A stretch of DNA of 64,000 nt, taken from Isoetes taiwanensis. Its lineage: Eukaryota > Streptophyta > Lycopodiopsida > Isoetales > Isoetaceae. The notes beneath the pieces are model-generated. The model was not told where the DNA came from. It was given only the letters and a program-made list of their open reading frames with translations, and ran no database searches. Location: the NCBI GenBank assembly GCA_021234155.1, contig JAJEKV010000216.1, positions 1 through 64,000 of the forward strand, written 5' to 3'. Positions 35,584 through 47,637 of this stretch are shown one piece after another; the first letter of the stretch is position 1; each line of letters begins with the position of its first letter. The position numbers and the translations under genes are program-made.

Positions 35584-36801
35584 CTTGTATTACAGCCAAC
35601 AAAATATATTGTTACTCGCTTTAATTATGTCATGAATATGCAGCAATTTTGTCTTGTAGATATAAAAGCAAATTTTTTGTCGTGTAGATGTCCATAATGT
35701 CCTATACCTATACAGAAGACACAACTATCAGTTATCCTTTGTTTTTCTCTATGTTTTGACCATGGAATACAACAGATTGATTTCTCCATGTCCAAAAATC
35801 ACATTAACACACAATTGAAGTCTGAAACAATTTATTCATTAATTTGGTTTCAAATTTATCAAGCCCATCCAAACTTTTGCCCGTTTTGACAAAACAAGAA
35901 CCCTCAATTTCTTTCAATATACAGTAACGTTCCTGATTGAACACAATTACAACATTTTGAGGCAATATAAACACATTAATAAACCATGGTTTCTATATCT
36001 GCCATATTAAAGAAATACCAATTAAAGGATATGCCAAAATGCATGTTTACTCTGCTATGAAATGCCTTTGTCACGGCTACATTGAAAGTTAGCTTTTGAC
36101 TGATATTGGAGGAAGAATGCAGCCATTTGCAACATGTGACAAGGTGATTAACGCATCTTGTGTCAGGACCAACATTCTCTCCCAAAGTCTTGGAAACACC
36201 GAGCAGCGCATCTGCAAATGGTTACAGGTTGAGCTGCTGCAAAATGCATTCATCAACTATTAAAATGTTGAAACATGAAAATAAACAAGCCTTTGAACAG
36301 TTTTCATCATCTGCAAATTATCAAACCGAACCAGATCAAATGTGTGTCTCAAGTACCATGCATAGGTCAATATGGTCCACGGGCTTTGTAATACAAAGAA
36401 CTTAAGTGTCATGCAACATCTAGAGAAGACAAGGCTCTATTTGACAACAAACTTTATGATGTGAAGACAAATGAACTCCCCAAAACTCTATTTGACAACA
36501 AACTTTATGTCCAATTGTAATCAAGAATTTACCTAATGGTGCACAATACCAACCATGAAATAAGCAAAGCATATATGGTGCTTCTCCCCATTGACATCAA
36601 TATTTGTGAACTAGTTTCTTCATGGCTCATGCACCTACAAGCGGATCATAATGACATAATAAGCCATTTACTTTAAAAGGTCTAGCAAAAGAGACATTTG
36701 TCTTACAATACCAACCATTCTCAAATTCGGGAAAGAAAATTCAAAAATGTTCTTTATTATTCAATGATATTGAATACAAAATTCTTCCTTCCGATACAAC
36801 C
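35584..36801. other. intergenic, no gene recognised
   Basis: AT-rich spacer between the 3' end of the plus-strand RING gene and the 3' end of the minus-strand transposase. A short direct repeat (ctctatttgacaacaaactt) occurs at 36,437 and 36,485. Confidence 0.5.
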
Positions 36802-39800
36802 TTAAACCTTTGTCTTTTTTCCTTGGTTTATTCTCGCTTGCAAACCTTTCTTTACCTTGGTTCTTTTTTTCTGTTGCCTCCCATTCTTTTGCTTCTTCCA
36901 TTGGCCACATGTACCTGCCTTTTTATTTCTGGCCACGACCTTTTTCCTAACTGCCCTTAGGATGTCTTGTTTTCGTCGTGTCTTCTTCTTGGCTATGGAA
37001 TTGGCACTTACTAGTGTTTCAGAATCAGGCAGTGGTAATGAGTCAATGATATGCTCGTGTGCTTCCAAAGGTAAATTTCATTTACATCAGCAATCAAATC
37101 TACCTTTGCGCTTATCATGAGATGTGAAGAACAATTAACATCATATTACTTAACAACTCATATTCGTCTTCGCCGAGGAACTTATAATATCTACCTGTTA
37201 GAATTACCTCTTGCCCGCTAAATTTTGAACCTCAGTGATCTTCAAATGCATTTTCCACCACGTTTCAGTACACTTCACAATCCAGAAGTCAACATTTTCT
37301 TCATTATTTTCTTCCGCATTTATAATAAAATTGTCACCAACTTCTACTAGTTTCCATTGGTTGTCCCCTTCATATTGGATATGAGTCACAGTTGCCGCTT
37401 TTTGCATGATCTCAGGCTTCAACGTTGAATATGTATACCGACAAAGTCTCTTCAAATGCTTACACCTATTCCATAACTCCTTCCAACGGTTTTATGCGAA
37501 AGCAAGACAAAGCTCAGAAGCCACCATAATAGGCCTATCTCGACAAATTGCTCGATAGAATGGATGTTTTGGGTTCCCTTCAAAGTATCACAATCATGTT
37601 TTATTCTCCTGCAAACGTCTCTTACCTTTACAAGCCAAAATAACCTGCGCACACACAAAGACTACATTAGCAACATAGACAACATAGACATTTTTATGTA
37701 TCTTTTATTGAACTTTAAACTGCTTGTTTAAGCTACAAGAATTGCATATGCTGCTGCACTCTAATAGATTATATTCAAGGGCATAATGGCCTTTTGTTTA
37801 CTGCGATAGCTATGCATGTAACTAGCACTTAAGCACACATAACAACAAATGAAAGATTTTCAGCATAGATAAGAAATAATTCAATGCATTGCCCTTGCCA
37901 ATCATACTTCTGAACCTAGCATTCTAAACAGGTTATGCTCAAATTGCAACATAGACTACATTAGACTAAATAACCTGTGAATATATGTACTACATGAATG
38001 TGCATGAATTAGTGCCGTACCTGATGATGTTGTTGTCTTTTGTGCCTCTCTTCACTCTGAAATACCAAACTAAGAAATGAACTGTGATCTTCAAAGATTC
38101 CTAAAAGGTGTACTATCCCCTTCAAAGCATCTCACTCGTTAGTATCCTCTTTATGACAGCCCCAGCGCCATCATGTTCCCCTTTGCCATGGCATGACGCA
38201 AACCTTGACTATCATTAGCTTGATAAAACCTTCCTAAATAGTAAAAGGCCCTCGAGGATTTGAACCGTGATGCACATCCATCGGACGTAGAAAATATGTT
38301 TTGAATATTTTACACCTTTACTTATCAAATAATCAGATGCTTTTCGGTGGCAATGTTGTATGAATAAAGTGTCATGCTCTCGATCGTCGACATGTAAAAT
38401 GACCTTCTTTCACAAGTTTTATTTATAACCAACGATAAGATTAGGATCTTCACCTTCCTTTAAATGTCGTAAGAGATGTGCACAAGTATTGAACATTGTT
38501 CGTTTCTCCAATGCATTGTTTGGATCTCTTTTTGAATCTTGAATGTATAATTTCGCTGAAGTCAACGATGCATTACGCCATCTGTGTCTTTTGGGGAATG
38601 TTTGCAAACATTCCTTGAACCGAGAAGCCTTCCATCAGATCGTATGATTATGAGGAATGAATTGCTTTATGACTGCATCCGCATGTTCCACAAACTCATG
38701 CAAGGGAGTGTTCTTGTAAGCCAACTTTATCACATCCTTGCTTTTTGACAATTGGTTTTCCCCTTTGCCTACATCCTTTACAAAAGACTCTTTGACCTAC
38801 AACATAATAGACTAGTCACCATGCATGCATTAACCAAAATATATAGTTGCTCAATCGGTCAATCCTAGATCGTTCCACAAAAACATAGGCTGGAATTAGA
38901 GGGCAAATACACTAGCAAAAGAATTAACTATTCAATGGACAAAAGAAAATTGATTACAAATTTTAAAAGACTATCAATGGAACGATAAATTTCTAGCAAA
39001 AAGATAACAAGCAATTACATACCTATGTCTCTTCTAGTAAGTGAATGGGATGCGATTATACTGGCTTTGCTATTTTTTGACCGTTACTATGTCTCCTCAA
39101 CTTAATCACACCGCCTTTTATTTGAGAGACTCTAGTTTCAGAACTGGAAAGTTGTAATGTCACTTTTATCGATCTGCTTCTTCCTCTTGAACATTGACTA
39201 AGGTCCTCCAAATTCAACGTGATTCCTTTTGTCCAACACAAAGATAGACAAACCCTTCTCTTCATGTTCAAGGACTTTGCAACCGCTTTGATCGATTGTT
39301 ATATGAATTGACAACCATCATCAAAGTAGATGATCGGCTTGGTTAACATCTATAGTCCCCGCCACGTTTTTGGCTTTAAAGAGTCTCTTTCACATTCTCA
39401 ACAACATGCTTGTATACATTAAGTGCCTTATTCCCAATGATGTCAAATTCGTAATCGCTCAATAGCCCCTGTATATGACTTCCTTTCTATCATCGAGAAT
39501 CCAAATTCAAACATACCTCATTGATGAAATCCACAATAACCTTGGAAAGCTTTTGTTTCTTCCTAGTGTCAATCCTTTCGCGGCTATTGTCCGATTGAAG
39601 GCCAAACTTTTTAGAATCCCTTTTCTTCTTCCTTTGCAATTTCTTTTTGGCCCAATATTCTTCTACATACAAGTTGTTAGGAGAGATACAAACCGCAAAT
39701 CCGCTTTTGTTGCACAGTGTCCCAATAATTTTATCATTCAAAATTGAGATGATATTGCCATCGTCTGCATCGAATGGAATGTTGGATGTGAAATCCTAAA

Positions 39801-40057
39801 GCAGAAGCAAGCTCATTTAGATCTTGGCCTCCAAACCGAGATGTAAATTCAGCTGCATAGAGGGAAACAAAATCCATTGAATTCCAGGCCAAGAGCTCGA
39901 ATTTTCCAAAACAAAGAAATTTTCCATTCAGATTAAAATGATTTGAGTCAAGTGTAATCTGGATCAAAAGTTTAGGAACCATCCCACGTAATCGGATCGA
40001 TGACATGGCCAACGAACTTGCTAATTGGGAGATTTTGATTGCAGGTTTCTCCAACAA
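36802..40057 (-). pseudogene. DDE-type transposase, composite copy A (most complete)
   Basis: Minus-strand exons in order from 40,057: an N-terminal part (NSMDFVSLYAAEFTSRFGGQ, LNELASALGFHIQHS), a Lys-rich stretch (KKKLQRKKKRDSKKFG) near 39,640, a middle part at 38,800-38,600 (fuller in copy C), then VDFSE at about 38,563, MFNTCAHLLRHLKEGEDPN at 38,500, and at about 38,270-38,130 SDGCASRFKSS followed by KGEHDGAGAVIKR. The C-terminal exons appear only in this copy: 37,455-37,204 (DNQWKLVEVGDNFIINAEEN, VDFWIVKCTETWWKMH) and 37,068-36,802, a very basic tail (KKTRRKQDILRAVRKKVV). DFAENY, SDGCxxQFKS and GKGxxDGxGxxxKR mark a transposon-derived family found as uncharacterised proteins in plants and animals. 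Several shifts disable it as written. Confidence 0.7.
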
Positions 40058-40757
40058 AAAAGACTCGTCATAATTTTATTCTTGATGGGTTAAATTTTTA
40101 TTGAACTCAAACAATGCATCCATAAAGCACTATATGTCCAGGGACACCTAAAATTGCCCCCCAACTCCACACTTCAATCCATGGAGAGAACATGACCTAT
40201 TGAGCCGCACCCATGGTCCTTTCCTGTAGGAGCCACTTTTATAGAGCAGTTCTCATTTAGTTGTTGTGGCCAAGGCTTTGGCAAATCGGGTTTGGTGCTG
40301 CTGGCTCCTTTTGAGATGCTTATTGCCCGTTTTACTTGTCTTATCTCGCCTATGAAAAATGTAATTGCATATGGGAGATAAGTTACGTTTACAAATTTCT
40401 ATTATTTCATTCTTACACACACTCAAACCATCATTCAATTAAATTGGGATTATGTCTGTTCCAAAATCGCGCCAGATAAGCGTTATTTTTAGGGCATCTA
40501 GTGGTTTTTTAATTTTATTTTTGGCCTTTACAAAGTGTAGTGTATGTTGCATATATGGTTATTTTTTCATATTTACTTTAAATAAGGTACTTATTTGCTT
40601 GAAATTAACATCACAAACGAAATAATCACTTACTTTACGAAAATACATAAAAATAATATTGCTCCAATATTCAATCTTTTTTAACAAACTTAAATCTAGA
40701 GTTATGGTATTTAGGCCAATAAAATTGGATTATCTATACAACTAATAAATGAGATGT

Positions 40758-40898
40758 CCTACAAAATGCTTTAAAATAGACAATTTTGGTAAGTGACTTT
40801 CCTCCAAAATACTTAAAAATAGACAATTTTGATAATTTTGGTAAGTGATGTTCCTTCAAAATGCTTTAAAATAGACAATTTTGGTAAGTGATGTCAAT
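40758..40898 (+). repeat. three-unit tandem repeat, about 50 bp
   Basis: Units share 'caaaatgctttaaaatagac' or a near variant and 'aattttggtaagtga'. It lies about 330 bp inside the left end of the 2.0 kb transposon, where transposase-binding repeats often sit. Confidence 0.75.
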
Positions 40899-41639
40899 AT
40901 TAAATCACAAGGCGTGGCTAATTATTCAAGCTATATGCAAACTACACTTTTTGAGCTCCAAACCCCTCGTTTTCTTCACCCTTTCCAAAGATAGAGCAGA
41001 TCAATCCTGGCTGTAACATCTTAGGGCTTTTGCCTTTCGTTCACCTTGTAAGTAGAAGTAAACCCATGCTCGCTTATTTTACCATATCCGAGGCTTCAAT
41101 ACTAGGTTTTGCTTCAATTTACATGCTTCAATCTCTTGTGCAGCTCTTCCTGCGATCCCCAATGTATCCGAGGAGTGATGGGAATATAATTTCCATGCCT
41201 CCATAGGTGTTGAAACAGAGAAAATTATGCAATGCCTCTTCTAGATCTATACCAAGCTCGATGTGTGCCATATCAAGGACCCGCCTCCATTTGATCCGAA
41301 AAAATCAGTTATTTTCTTGTATGTCGGTTCTACCGTAATGAAAGGAATTGAACAAAGATAAGGGCACTCCCAAGTGGTGCAATCTGGTGCTATTTTACGC
41401 TTGTTGGTCCTTTTCCCATGCTTGCATTGTTAAACACCACTCGAAGTTAAACAATGAAGGGTGAAACCTGAATTAGAATGCGATTACTTATTTCATATAA
41501 GTAAGTTAAAATTCAGTTCAATATAATCCAGATTCAACGAACTATGGAAATATATGCACATAAAATCACCAGTTCAATCAATACAAGGATGAACTCGCAA
41601 ATAAGTTACTCATACCCGCATCGTAAGTAGCTTTGCCGC

Positions 41640-42051
41640 CATGTTCAAGTCTTTTTTCCCATGAAAAAACACCTCATTGATGGCGTCTCGAACCTGTGAA
41701 GCCATTTTGTTGCATTAGTGCTCAAGACCTTGAAGCAAAAAGCACTTCAACTTAAAGTGCTTGCCTTTATCTTCAATAGGATCCAAATAAGACGTAATCC
41801 TCACAACCCCCAAAGTGTAACTGCTAGTCATGTAACTACCAAGAAAAACATCCTTCTTCTCAATTTGAACAATATCGAAAAGAACTGAAAGCTCTTTTGA
41901 TCCGAGGAAAAATAGCACGGGAAATCGGGAATCCGGAGGGGCTGTGGCATATGGGCGCTGAAAAAGCAGTGCTTTTGTCGACACGCTTCTTCACATATGC
42001 ATCTTGTCCGCCGGATCCATTGAATTCAAGGCGACGGACACGGGCAGCCAA
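41640..42051 (-). pseudogene. captured gene fragment inside the 2.0 kb transposon, unknown product
   Basis: A minus-strand frame reads AARVRRLEFNGSGGQDAYVK near 42,050, then shifts to KALLFQRPYATAPPDSRFPV (41,970) and stays open through a segment containing LFFLGSKELSVLFDIVQIEK and SYLDPIEDKGKHFKL to a stop at 41,715. Slightly downstream, MASQVRDAINEVFFHGKKDL ends at a gtatga donor near 41,620. A GC-rich leader upstream with repeated gggaattttt words looks like a 5' region. One frame change is needed. I do not recognise the protein. Being exon-like with a donor and leader but unrelated to transposition, it is best read as host sequence picked up by the element. Confidence 0.45.
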
Positions 42052-42531
42052 ATTTTAAAGGAAGGCCATGCAATTTGTTCAAACAGGAGAATCCAGATTT
42101 CGCCCAGCTGAGATGCATGAATCCATGAAGCAGAGCCAGAGCCGAAGCAGAGCTTTGCCGCTTTTGGGGCAAACGGCCGCTCCGCTATTAGGGCAACGGC
42201 ATCACAAAAATGAAATGCAAAAGAGAAATATAAAATTGGGGGGAATTTTTGTGAGGGGCCGGGAGACGCATTATGAGAAAAGCCAGAATGCAGAGAGAGA
42301 AAAAATTTTGAGGGGAATTTTTTTTTAGGGCGGGCGGGAAACGCGTTTTAAAAAACAAGAAAATATATGTAAAACCCACGGAAATCTCCCAGATTTAAAA
42401 TTCCAAAAATTAAGACATAATCTGAATTTAAATGAATGATGGTTCTCATTGTATGTACTAGTATGTATTCTGGATTTATGTGCAGGTATTTTTGTAGCTC
42501 TTTTTCATCTGATTGAAAATACAAGTTCTTT

Positions 42532-43238
42532 ATGTTTCGACTGGAGAGCTTCATCAATTTTGTGAGTGCCCTTCAGAACAGGAGTTCGGAAGATGTCCAG
42601 AACACTCACATAAAGGAAGAGCTAGATGGCATTGTGCTTGCACGATGTCAATACATTTTTGTCCCAGTTCTGCAAGGCCCAAATGTTGACTTGGCAATAT
42701 TTGTTTTGCTGGTCCATTCAAAACCACTCTCCCGTGTCTGGTGAGTCGAAGCCTGTCAAAGGCTTTACAGTGGATGCTAAACTGATCTAAAGTTAAATAT
42801 CACCTTCAGTTTTGTTATTTATGATTTGCTTATTCTCATGTAGCAATTTCCTATGCTTTGCTTATTCTCACATTGCGATTTTGTAGGTTTCATAAGCTTA
42901 TGATCCATAACATGATGTTAGGGACAAACTAAGCCATGGCAGAAAGAACTTTGATGCCCCTGTCCATCATCCCAAAGTGTCTAAAACCGGTAACAACACT
43001 CCTTGCTTGTACATGGTGGCTTATATGCATGCATTCATCGATGTAGTGGTTGCTGCGCAACCAAGTTCCATTTTTGTAAGTAGAACATGATACTATCTTA
43101 TTAATTCTTTGTTGATACAGTCCTCTAATACTTGTGAACCATGCAGATGACCAAGTCACAGAGGAATCGTCTAATAGAGGCTTTAGTTGTCAAAGGCGAG
43201 ATGAATATACAAAGCATTGTTCCGCCATGGGTAGATAA
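42532..43238 (+). pseudogene. three-exon gene of unknown function, copy A
   Basis: Exon 1 (42,532-42,740) opens MFRLESFINFVSALQNRSSE and ends at gtgagt. Exon 2 runs 42,897-43,075 between ttgtag and gtaagt. Exon 3 begins at 43,147 after gcag. Compared with copy C, exon 3 has lost about 27 bp, exon 2 has a stop (ggg aca aac taa) in the exon 1 frame, and the end 'cctgccatgg' is 'ccgccatgg', shifting the frame. The gene stands head-to-head with the minus-strand transposase. See copy C for the clearest reading. Confidence 0.55.
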
Positions 43239-43439
43239 TCTCTTAGCCATGTAAATTACAGTTTATTATGAGCCATGCTCATTTTTCTTTATATTCAACA
43301 ATGAATGGAAATATGACTTTCTTATGTCACTTATACCTGTGCCACATCGATTCTGTAATTATATTTCTTTCAATGTAATATCTTCATCAGAATTATGTTT
43401 CTTTCACTATACAATCATGTGACTTATATAAACTTAAAT

Positions 43440-44220
43440 GAACTCTCAAGTGTGTTCTTCTTTGGTGGATGAATCATCCGAGTCGGTTAGAAAGCTCGTT
43501 GTGTTTGACTTAAATTCCGTGTTAGGCAAGAACGTGCACAAGAGAGAACCTGCTAACTCAAGATAACAGAAGATTAAAAAAAAAATGAGATAAAATTTGA
43601 TTTAGGAAATGGGGTGTTTTTACTGCAGCCAGGGTTGGTATTTGTTAAAGAAGGCTTTGATATTGCCATTTGGTCATCACTCACATCTAAGAATCTGACC
43701 ATTGATGGATCAGATTCGCAATGTTTTGCCATAAAACCTAAGTTTGTTTTGGTGAGCATTCTTCGGGTCTCTTCCACAAACACCCTACTGAACCAGACAA
43801 AGGATTGTTTGTGAAACCATTAGTTGTGGTATGGAAAGAGTATCCAGAGTACTATGGCAATACAGTCCTAATCAATGGTGAAAGATACAAGGCCACTTTG
43901 AATCTTGTAGGAAGCTTTATATGCCCTTGCTCTTGGACATCAGTTGTATCTTGTGATAAATTTCTTGTCATGGAACTCATTCCCTGGCTTAGTGGTTTCA
44001 AAGTTTCTGCAGATGCTATAAGTTATGTGAAAGAGCGCCCAATGAATAATGAAGCAGATGGCATATGGGAGCAGGTTGAAAAGATTTTCTCGGGCTAACT
44101 ATGGCAATAACTTGGTTCTTGCCGCTTTCTAAGTTCAATCAAGATAAAGGGGGAATGGAGAAATTGCCAAATTGTTATTGGCTTGGAGTGGCCTATTGTT
44201 GGTACAAACTTTAACTGATG
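43440..44220 (+). pseudogene. FCP1/NIF-type HAD phosphatase-like exons, copy A
   Basis: This is the only copy that keeps the upstream motif: about 43,470-43,560 reads SVRKLVVFDLNSVLGKNVHK, corresponding to HAD motif I (usual DLDxT/V), with Asn in place of the second Asp. It is followed by PGLVFVKEGFDIAIWSSLTS (43,627), the 'RPGL...WSS' segment with HAD motif II, then at 43,805-44,098 FVKPLVVVWKEYPEYYGNTV and ERYKATLNLVGSFICPCSWT, ending WLSGFKVSADAISYVKERPM. The last exon part is shifted near 44,093. FCP1-type proteins dephosphorylate protein serines, for example in the RNA polymerase II tail. Here catalytic residues are missing and frames are broken. Confidence 0.7.
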
Positions 44221-44314
44221 TATATATTCTCTAATTGTAAATATATGCGTTTTTTTTTTTTTTTTGTTATTCAAAGTGCATATAAGTACTTGTTTTGGTA
44301 CAAGTGTTTATCTT

Positions 44315-45419
44315 CTCTACTAGCAAGGTGTAATAAGAAAACAGGGAGGACCGGGCCTTTGTATCGCCAGTAAAAGAGGAAGAGAGAGGGAGGGTGGGGA
44401 AAAAGTAAGCTCAAAAAAATTTCCAAAATAGAGATGCACATAGAAGCCCGATGAGAATAGAATAGAATAGAATAGAATAGGTTTTTAGCGTCCCTTGAGA
44501 CCAATCTACAAATAGGGCGAGAGCTTGACAAGAGCCAACCGCTAGGGACACGTGTCCTCTAGCTCTAGAAGTTCATTTACCATCTATTAGATAAAAAAAA
44601 ACAAAGGTAAATGTGACTTCACTATCTATATGTGTCTATTGCACCTACACTTATATTGCCTTGGATGCATTGCACACATTCACAATACAACCACAACTAA
44701 CGACATAAATGCCTTCACATCGTCCACGACTAATGCCCAAGCATCGCCGGGCACACATTTCTAGTGTTCTTTATAAGTTTTCAAGTGTCTAGATACATAT
44801 TTAAGTGATCTTAATTTGTTTTTTTAGATGAAGGGACTAGTGTGCAAAGACTATTAAGTTGTTAAGGGGAAAGAATTTTGTTGCACCCAAAAGTTCAAAC
44901 CAAAATGGAACTTGAATGCAAGTACATTGGATTGGGGACTCGTCATCATCGCCATACCACTCTTCACGGAATTTGGGAAAAAGGGAGAACGAGATCAAAT
45001 GCAAAATTGGTTGGTAGCAAATCATTTGGTGCATAGTCCTTGGGGAAAGCCAATTGCACTTGATGAAGAACGAATAGGATGAGGTGGGTTGCCACCGGCA
45101 TATGCTTTGATTCAGAGCATGGACTACGGTTTTGGAGAGCACTTCTATAGCCAATTGAAAGAAAGGAAGGCATGATGCAATTGTCATAAGATATAAGCCT
45201 CATGATGATATTTTGAAAGTAGTTCATGAATCATGAACCTATGATGTAAATGTATTGTATTTATTTGTACCGTATGAATGTAATAAACCAATTTTCCATG
45301 AAAATATGTTCATGTCTTATCTCTTATCTTCATGTTTATGCATTAAATTTATTCGATTCTAATCAAATTTGGATACACAAGTTATTTCAATGTACATTGA
45401 TGTACAATGGATACATTGA
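44315..45419 (+). repeat. block X, copy 2
   Basis: Direct relative of 50,525-51,185 and inverted relative of about 4,050-5,145. It begins with the 'gtgtaataagaaaac' edge, includes (AATAG)n at 44,457, and ends abruptly at 45,419 where a Helitron-like insert starts. A weak plus-strand frame recurs in the copies (EGTSVQ near 44,830; QTKMELECKYIGLG in copy 3) but is broken. Confidence 0.85.
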
Positions 45420-45717
45420 TCTCAAATTCACAAATGCCATACATGCAATTTGTCGAGGTTCTTGCTAGACACTGTTTTTATTCCTTCAAAATTCGATCCA
45501 AAGAGATAGTTTACAACAACTATTTCTTCCTTTCTCATTGCGATATGATGTAGGAAAGAAATAATGACTGCAGATGTCAACATAGAAAGCTGCTCAAACA
45601 ACTACTAATGTTTCTCATGCCTCAACCTGCCTTTGGTATAACCACCTGAAGCCCACCAATGGTGGGCAATTTTCTATAGGTCTTAACTTATGCCCAAAGA
45701 ACTGGCACTATTACTAG
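45420..45717 (+). mobile_element. candidate 298-bp Helitron-like element
   Basis: It starts TCTCAAATTC after A and ends CACTATTACTAG before T, the Helitron TC...CTAG pattern inserted between A and T. Near the 3' end are a 7-bp-arm hairpin (GCCCACC aat GGTGGGC, 45,651-45,667) and a shorter one (TGCC...GGCA, about 45,691-45,707). It sits exactly at the junction between block X copy 2 and composite copy B, both sides being known from other copies, so the ends are well defined. It encodes nothing. Confidence 0.5.
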
Positions 45718-46556
45718 TTCCCAATGATGTCAAATTCAGGTAATCTGTTCAATAGCCCCAGATATGACTTCCTTTCTATCATCGTAATCCAAATTCAAGC
45801 ATACCTCATTGATGAAATCCACAATAACCTTGGAAAGCTTTTGTTTCTTCCTAGTGTCAATCCTTCCGTGGTATTGTCTGATTGACGGCCAAACTTTTTA
45901 GAATCCCTTTTCTTCTTCCTTTGCAATTTCTTTTTGGCAGCCAATATTCTTCTACATACAAGTGTTAGGAGATACAATTGTGACCTTTGCTGCAACATCG
46001 CTTGTTGCATGTGTCCCGATAATTTTATCATTCAAAATTGGAGATGATATTACCCGAGATGCCTTTGAGTTGAAATTTGAGATATCATTGGGAATGCCAT
46101 AAATGCGCATCGAATGGAATGTTGGATGTGAAATCCTAAAGCATAAGCAAGCTCACCTAGATCTTGGCCTCCAAACCGAGATATAAATTCAGCTGCATGG
46201 AGGGAAACAAAATCCATTGAATTCGAGGCCAAGAGCTCTGGAATTTTCCTAAACAAAGAAATTTTCCATCCAGATTTTCGAAAATGATTTGGAGCTGGTA
46301 GAATCCATCAAAAAGCGAGGGAACCATCCCACAGAATCGGATCGATGACATGGCCAACAAACTTGCTAATTGGGAGATTTTGGTTTCGTGCTCTCTGAAC
46401 AAAAAGAGTCGTCATAATTTTCTTGACGGGTTAAAATTTTCATTGAACTCAAACAATGCATCCATAAAGCACTATATGTCCAGGACATTAAAATTGCTCC
46501 CCAACTCCACACTTCAATCCATGGAGAGAGCAGGACCTATTGAGCTGCACCCATGG
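45718..46556 (-). pseudogene. DDE-type transposase, N-terminal part only, composite copy B
   Basis: Collinear with 57,395-58,255 of copy C and 39,436-40,222 of copy A: ETKISQLASLLAMSSIRFCG near 46,390, NSMDFVSLHAAEFISRFGGQ near 46,220, and KKKLQRKKKRDSKKFGRQSD near 45,930. It stops at 45,718 against the Helitron-like insert, so all catalytic parts are missing. Confidence 0.7.
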
Positions 46557-46850
46557 TCCTTTTTCCTATAGGAGCCACTTTTATAGAGCAAGTTCTCATT
46601 TTGCCAGGCCAAGGCTTTGGCAACCGGGTTTGGTCTGTCGGCTCCTTCTTCGAGATGCTTATTGCCCGTTTTACTTGTCTTATCTTGTCTATGAAAAACA
46701 GAATTGCATATGGGAGATAAGTTACGTTTTAAGCAAATTTCTATTATTTCATTCTTACACACACTCATTGTATGTACTAGTAGGTATTTTGGATTTATGT
46801 GCAGGTATTTTTGTAGCTCTTTTTCATCTGATTGAAAATACAAGTTCTTT

Positions 46851-47607
46851 ATGTTTCGACTGAAGAGCTTCATCAATTTTGTGAGTGCCCTTGTAAGCGG
46901 GGAGTTCGGCAGATGTCCAGAACACTCACATAAAGGAAGAGCTAGATGGCATTATGCTTGCACGATGTCAATACATTTTTGTCCTAGTTCTGCAAGGCCC
47001 AAATGTTGACTTGGCAATATTTGTTTTGCTGGTCCATTCAAAACCACTCTCCCGTGTCTGGTGAGTCGAAGCCTATCAAAGGCTTTACAGTGGATGCTAA
47101 AATGATCTAAAGTTAAGTATCACCTTCAGTTTTGTTATTTATGATTTGCTTATTCTCATATAGCAATTTCCTATGCTTTGCTTATTCTCACATTGCAATT
47201 TTGCAGGTTTCATAAGCTTATGATCAATAACATGATGTTAGGGACAAATTCAGCCATGGCAAGAAGAACTTTGATGCCCCTGTCCATCATCCCAAAGTGT
47301 CTGAAACCCGGTAACAACACTCCTTGCTTGTACATGGTGGCTTATATGCATGCATTCATCGATGTAGTGGTTGTCGCGCTAAAACCAAGTTCCATTTTGT
47401 AAGTAGAACATGATACTATCTTATTAATTCTTTGCTGATCTGGGATCCTCTAATATTTGTGAACCATGCAGATGACATCCACTTGGTTCATCGATGCCTA
47501 TGCCAAGTCCACGAGAGGAATCATCTAATAGAGGCTTTAGTTGTCGAAGGCGAGATGAATATACAAAGCATTGTTCCTGCCATGGGTAAGATAATCTCTT
47601 AGCCATG
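46851..47607 (+). pseudogene. three-exon gene of unknown function, copy B
   Basis: Exon 1 begins at ATG 46,851 and ends 47,060 (gtgagt). Exon 2 is about 47,207-47,398. Exon 3 starts about 47,472 and reads MTSTWFIDAYAKS before a frame change. In exon 1, 'cttgtaagcggggag' replaces 'cttcagaacaggag' of A and C. In exon 2 the frame FHKLMINNMMLGTNSAMARR stays open here but not in A or C. Confidence 0.55.
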
Positions 47608-47637
47608 TAAATTACAGTTTATTATGAGCCATGCTCA

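Larger units (their letters stand above)
40426..42444 (-). mobile_element. 2.0 kb non-autonomous transposon, same family as the 11.4 kb element
   Basis: The left end AACCATCATTCAATTAAATT (40,426) and the inverted right end ending 42,444 match the termini of the element at 11,521-22,943. The target duplication is CTCA (40,422-40,425 and 42,445-42,448). Copies B (around 46,764) and C (around 58,456) carry the uninterrupted site 'cacacactcattgtatg', proving the insertion. Inside are a three-unit tandem repeat (40,758-40,898), a minus-strand gene fragment (41,640-42,051) and GC-rich sequence that looks like that gene's leader (42,060-42,360). No transposase is encoded, so it must have moved in trans. 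Confidence 0.9.

Noticed and set aside
44271-44531. 86-codon minus-strand frame with FYSILFYS
   Set aside because: It reads through the (AATAG)n microsatellite and block X repeat, and is not conserved as a frame in the copy at 5 kb.
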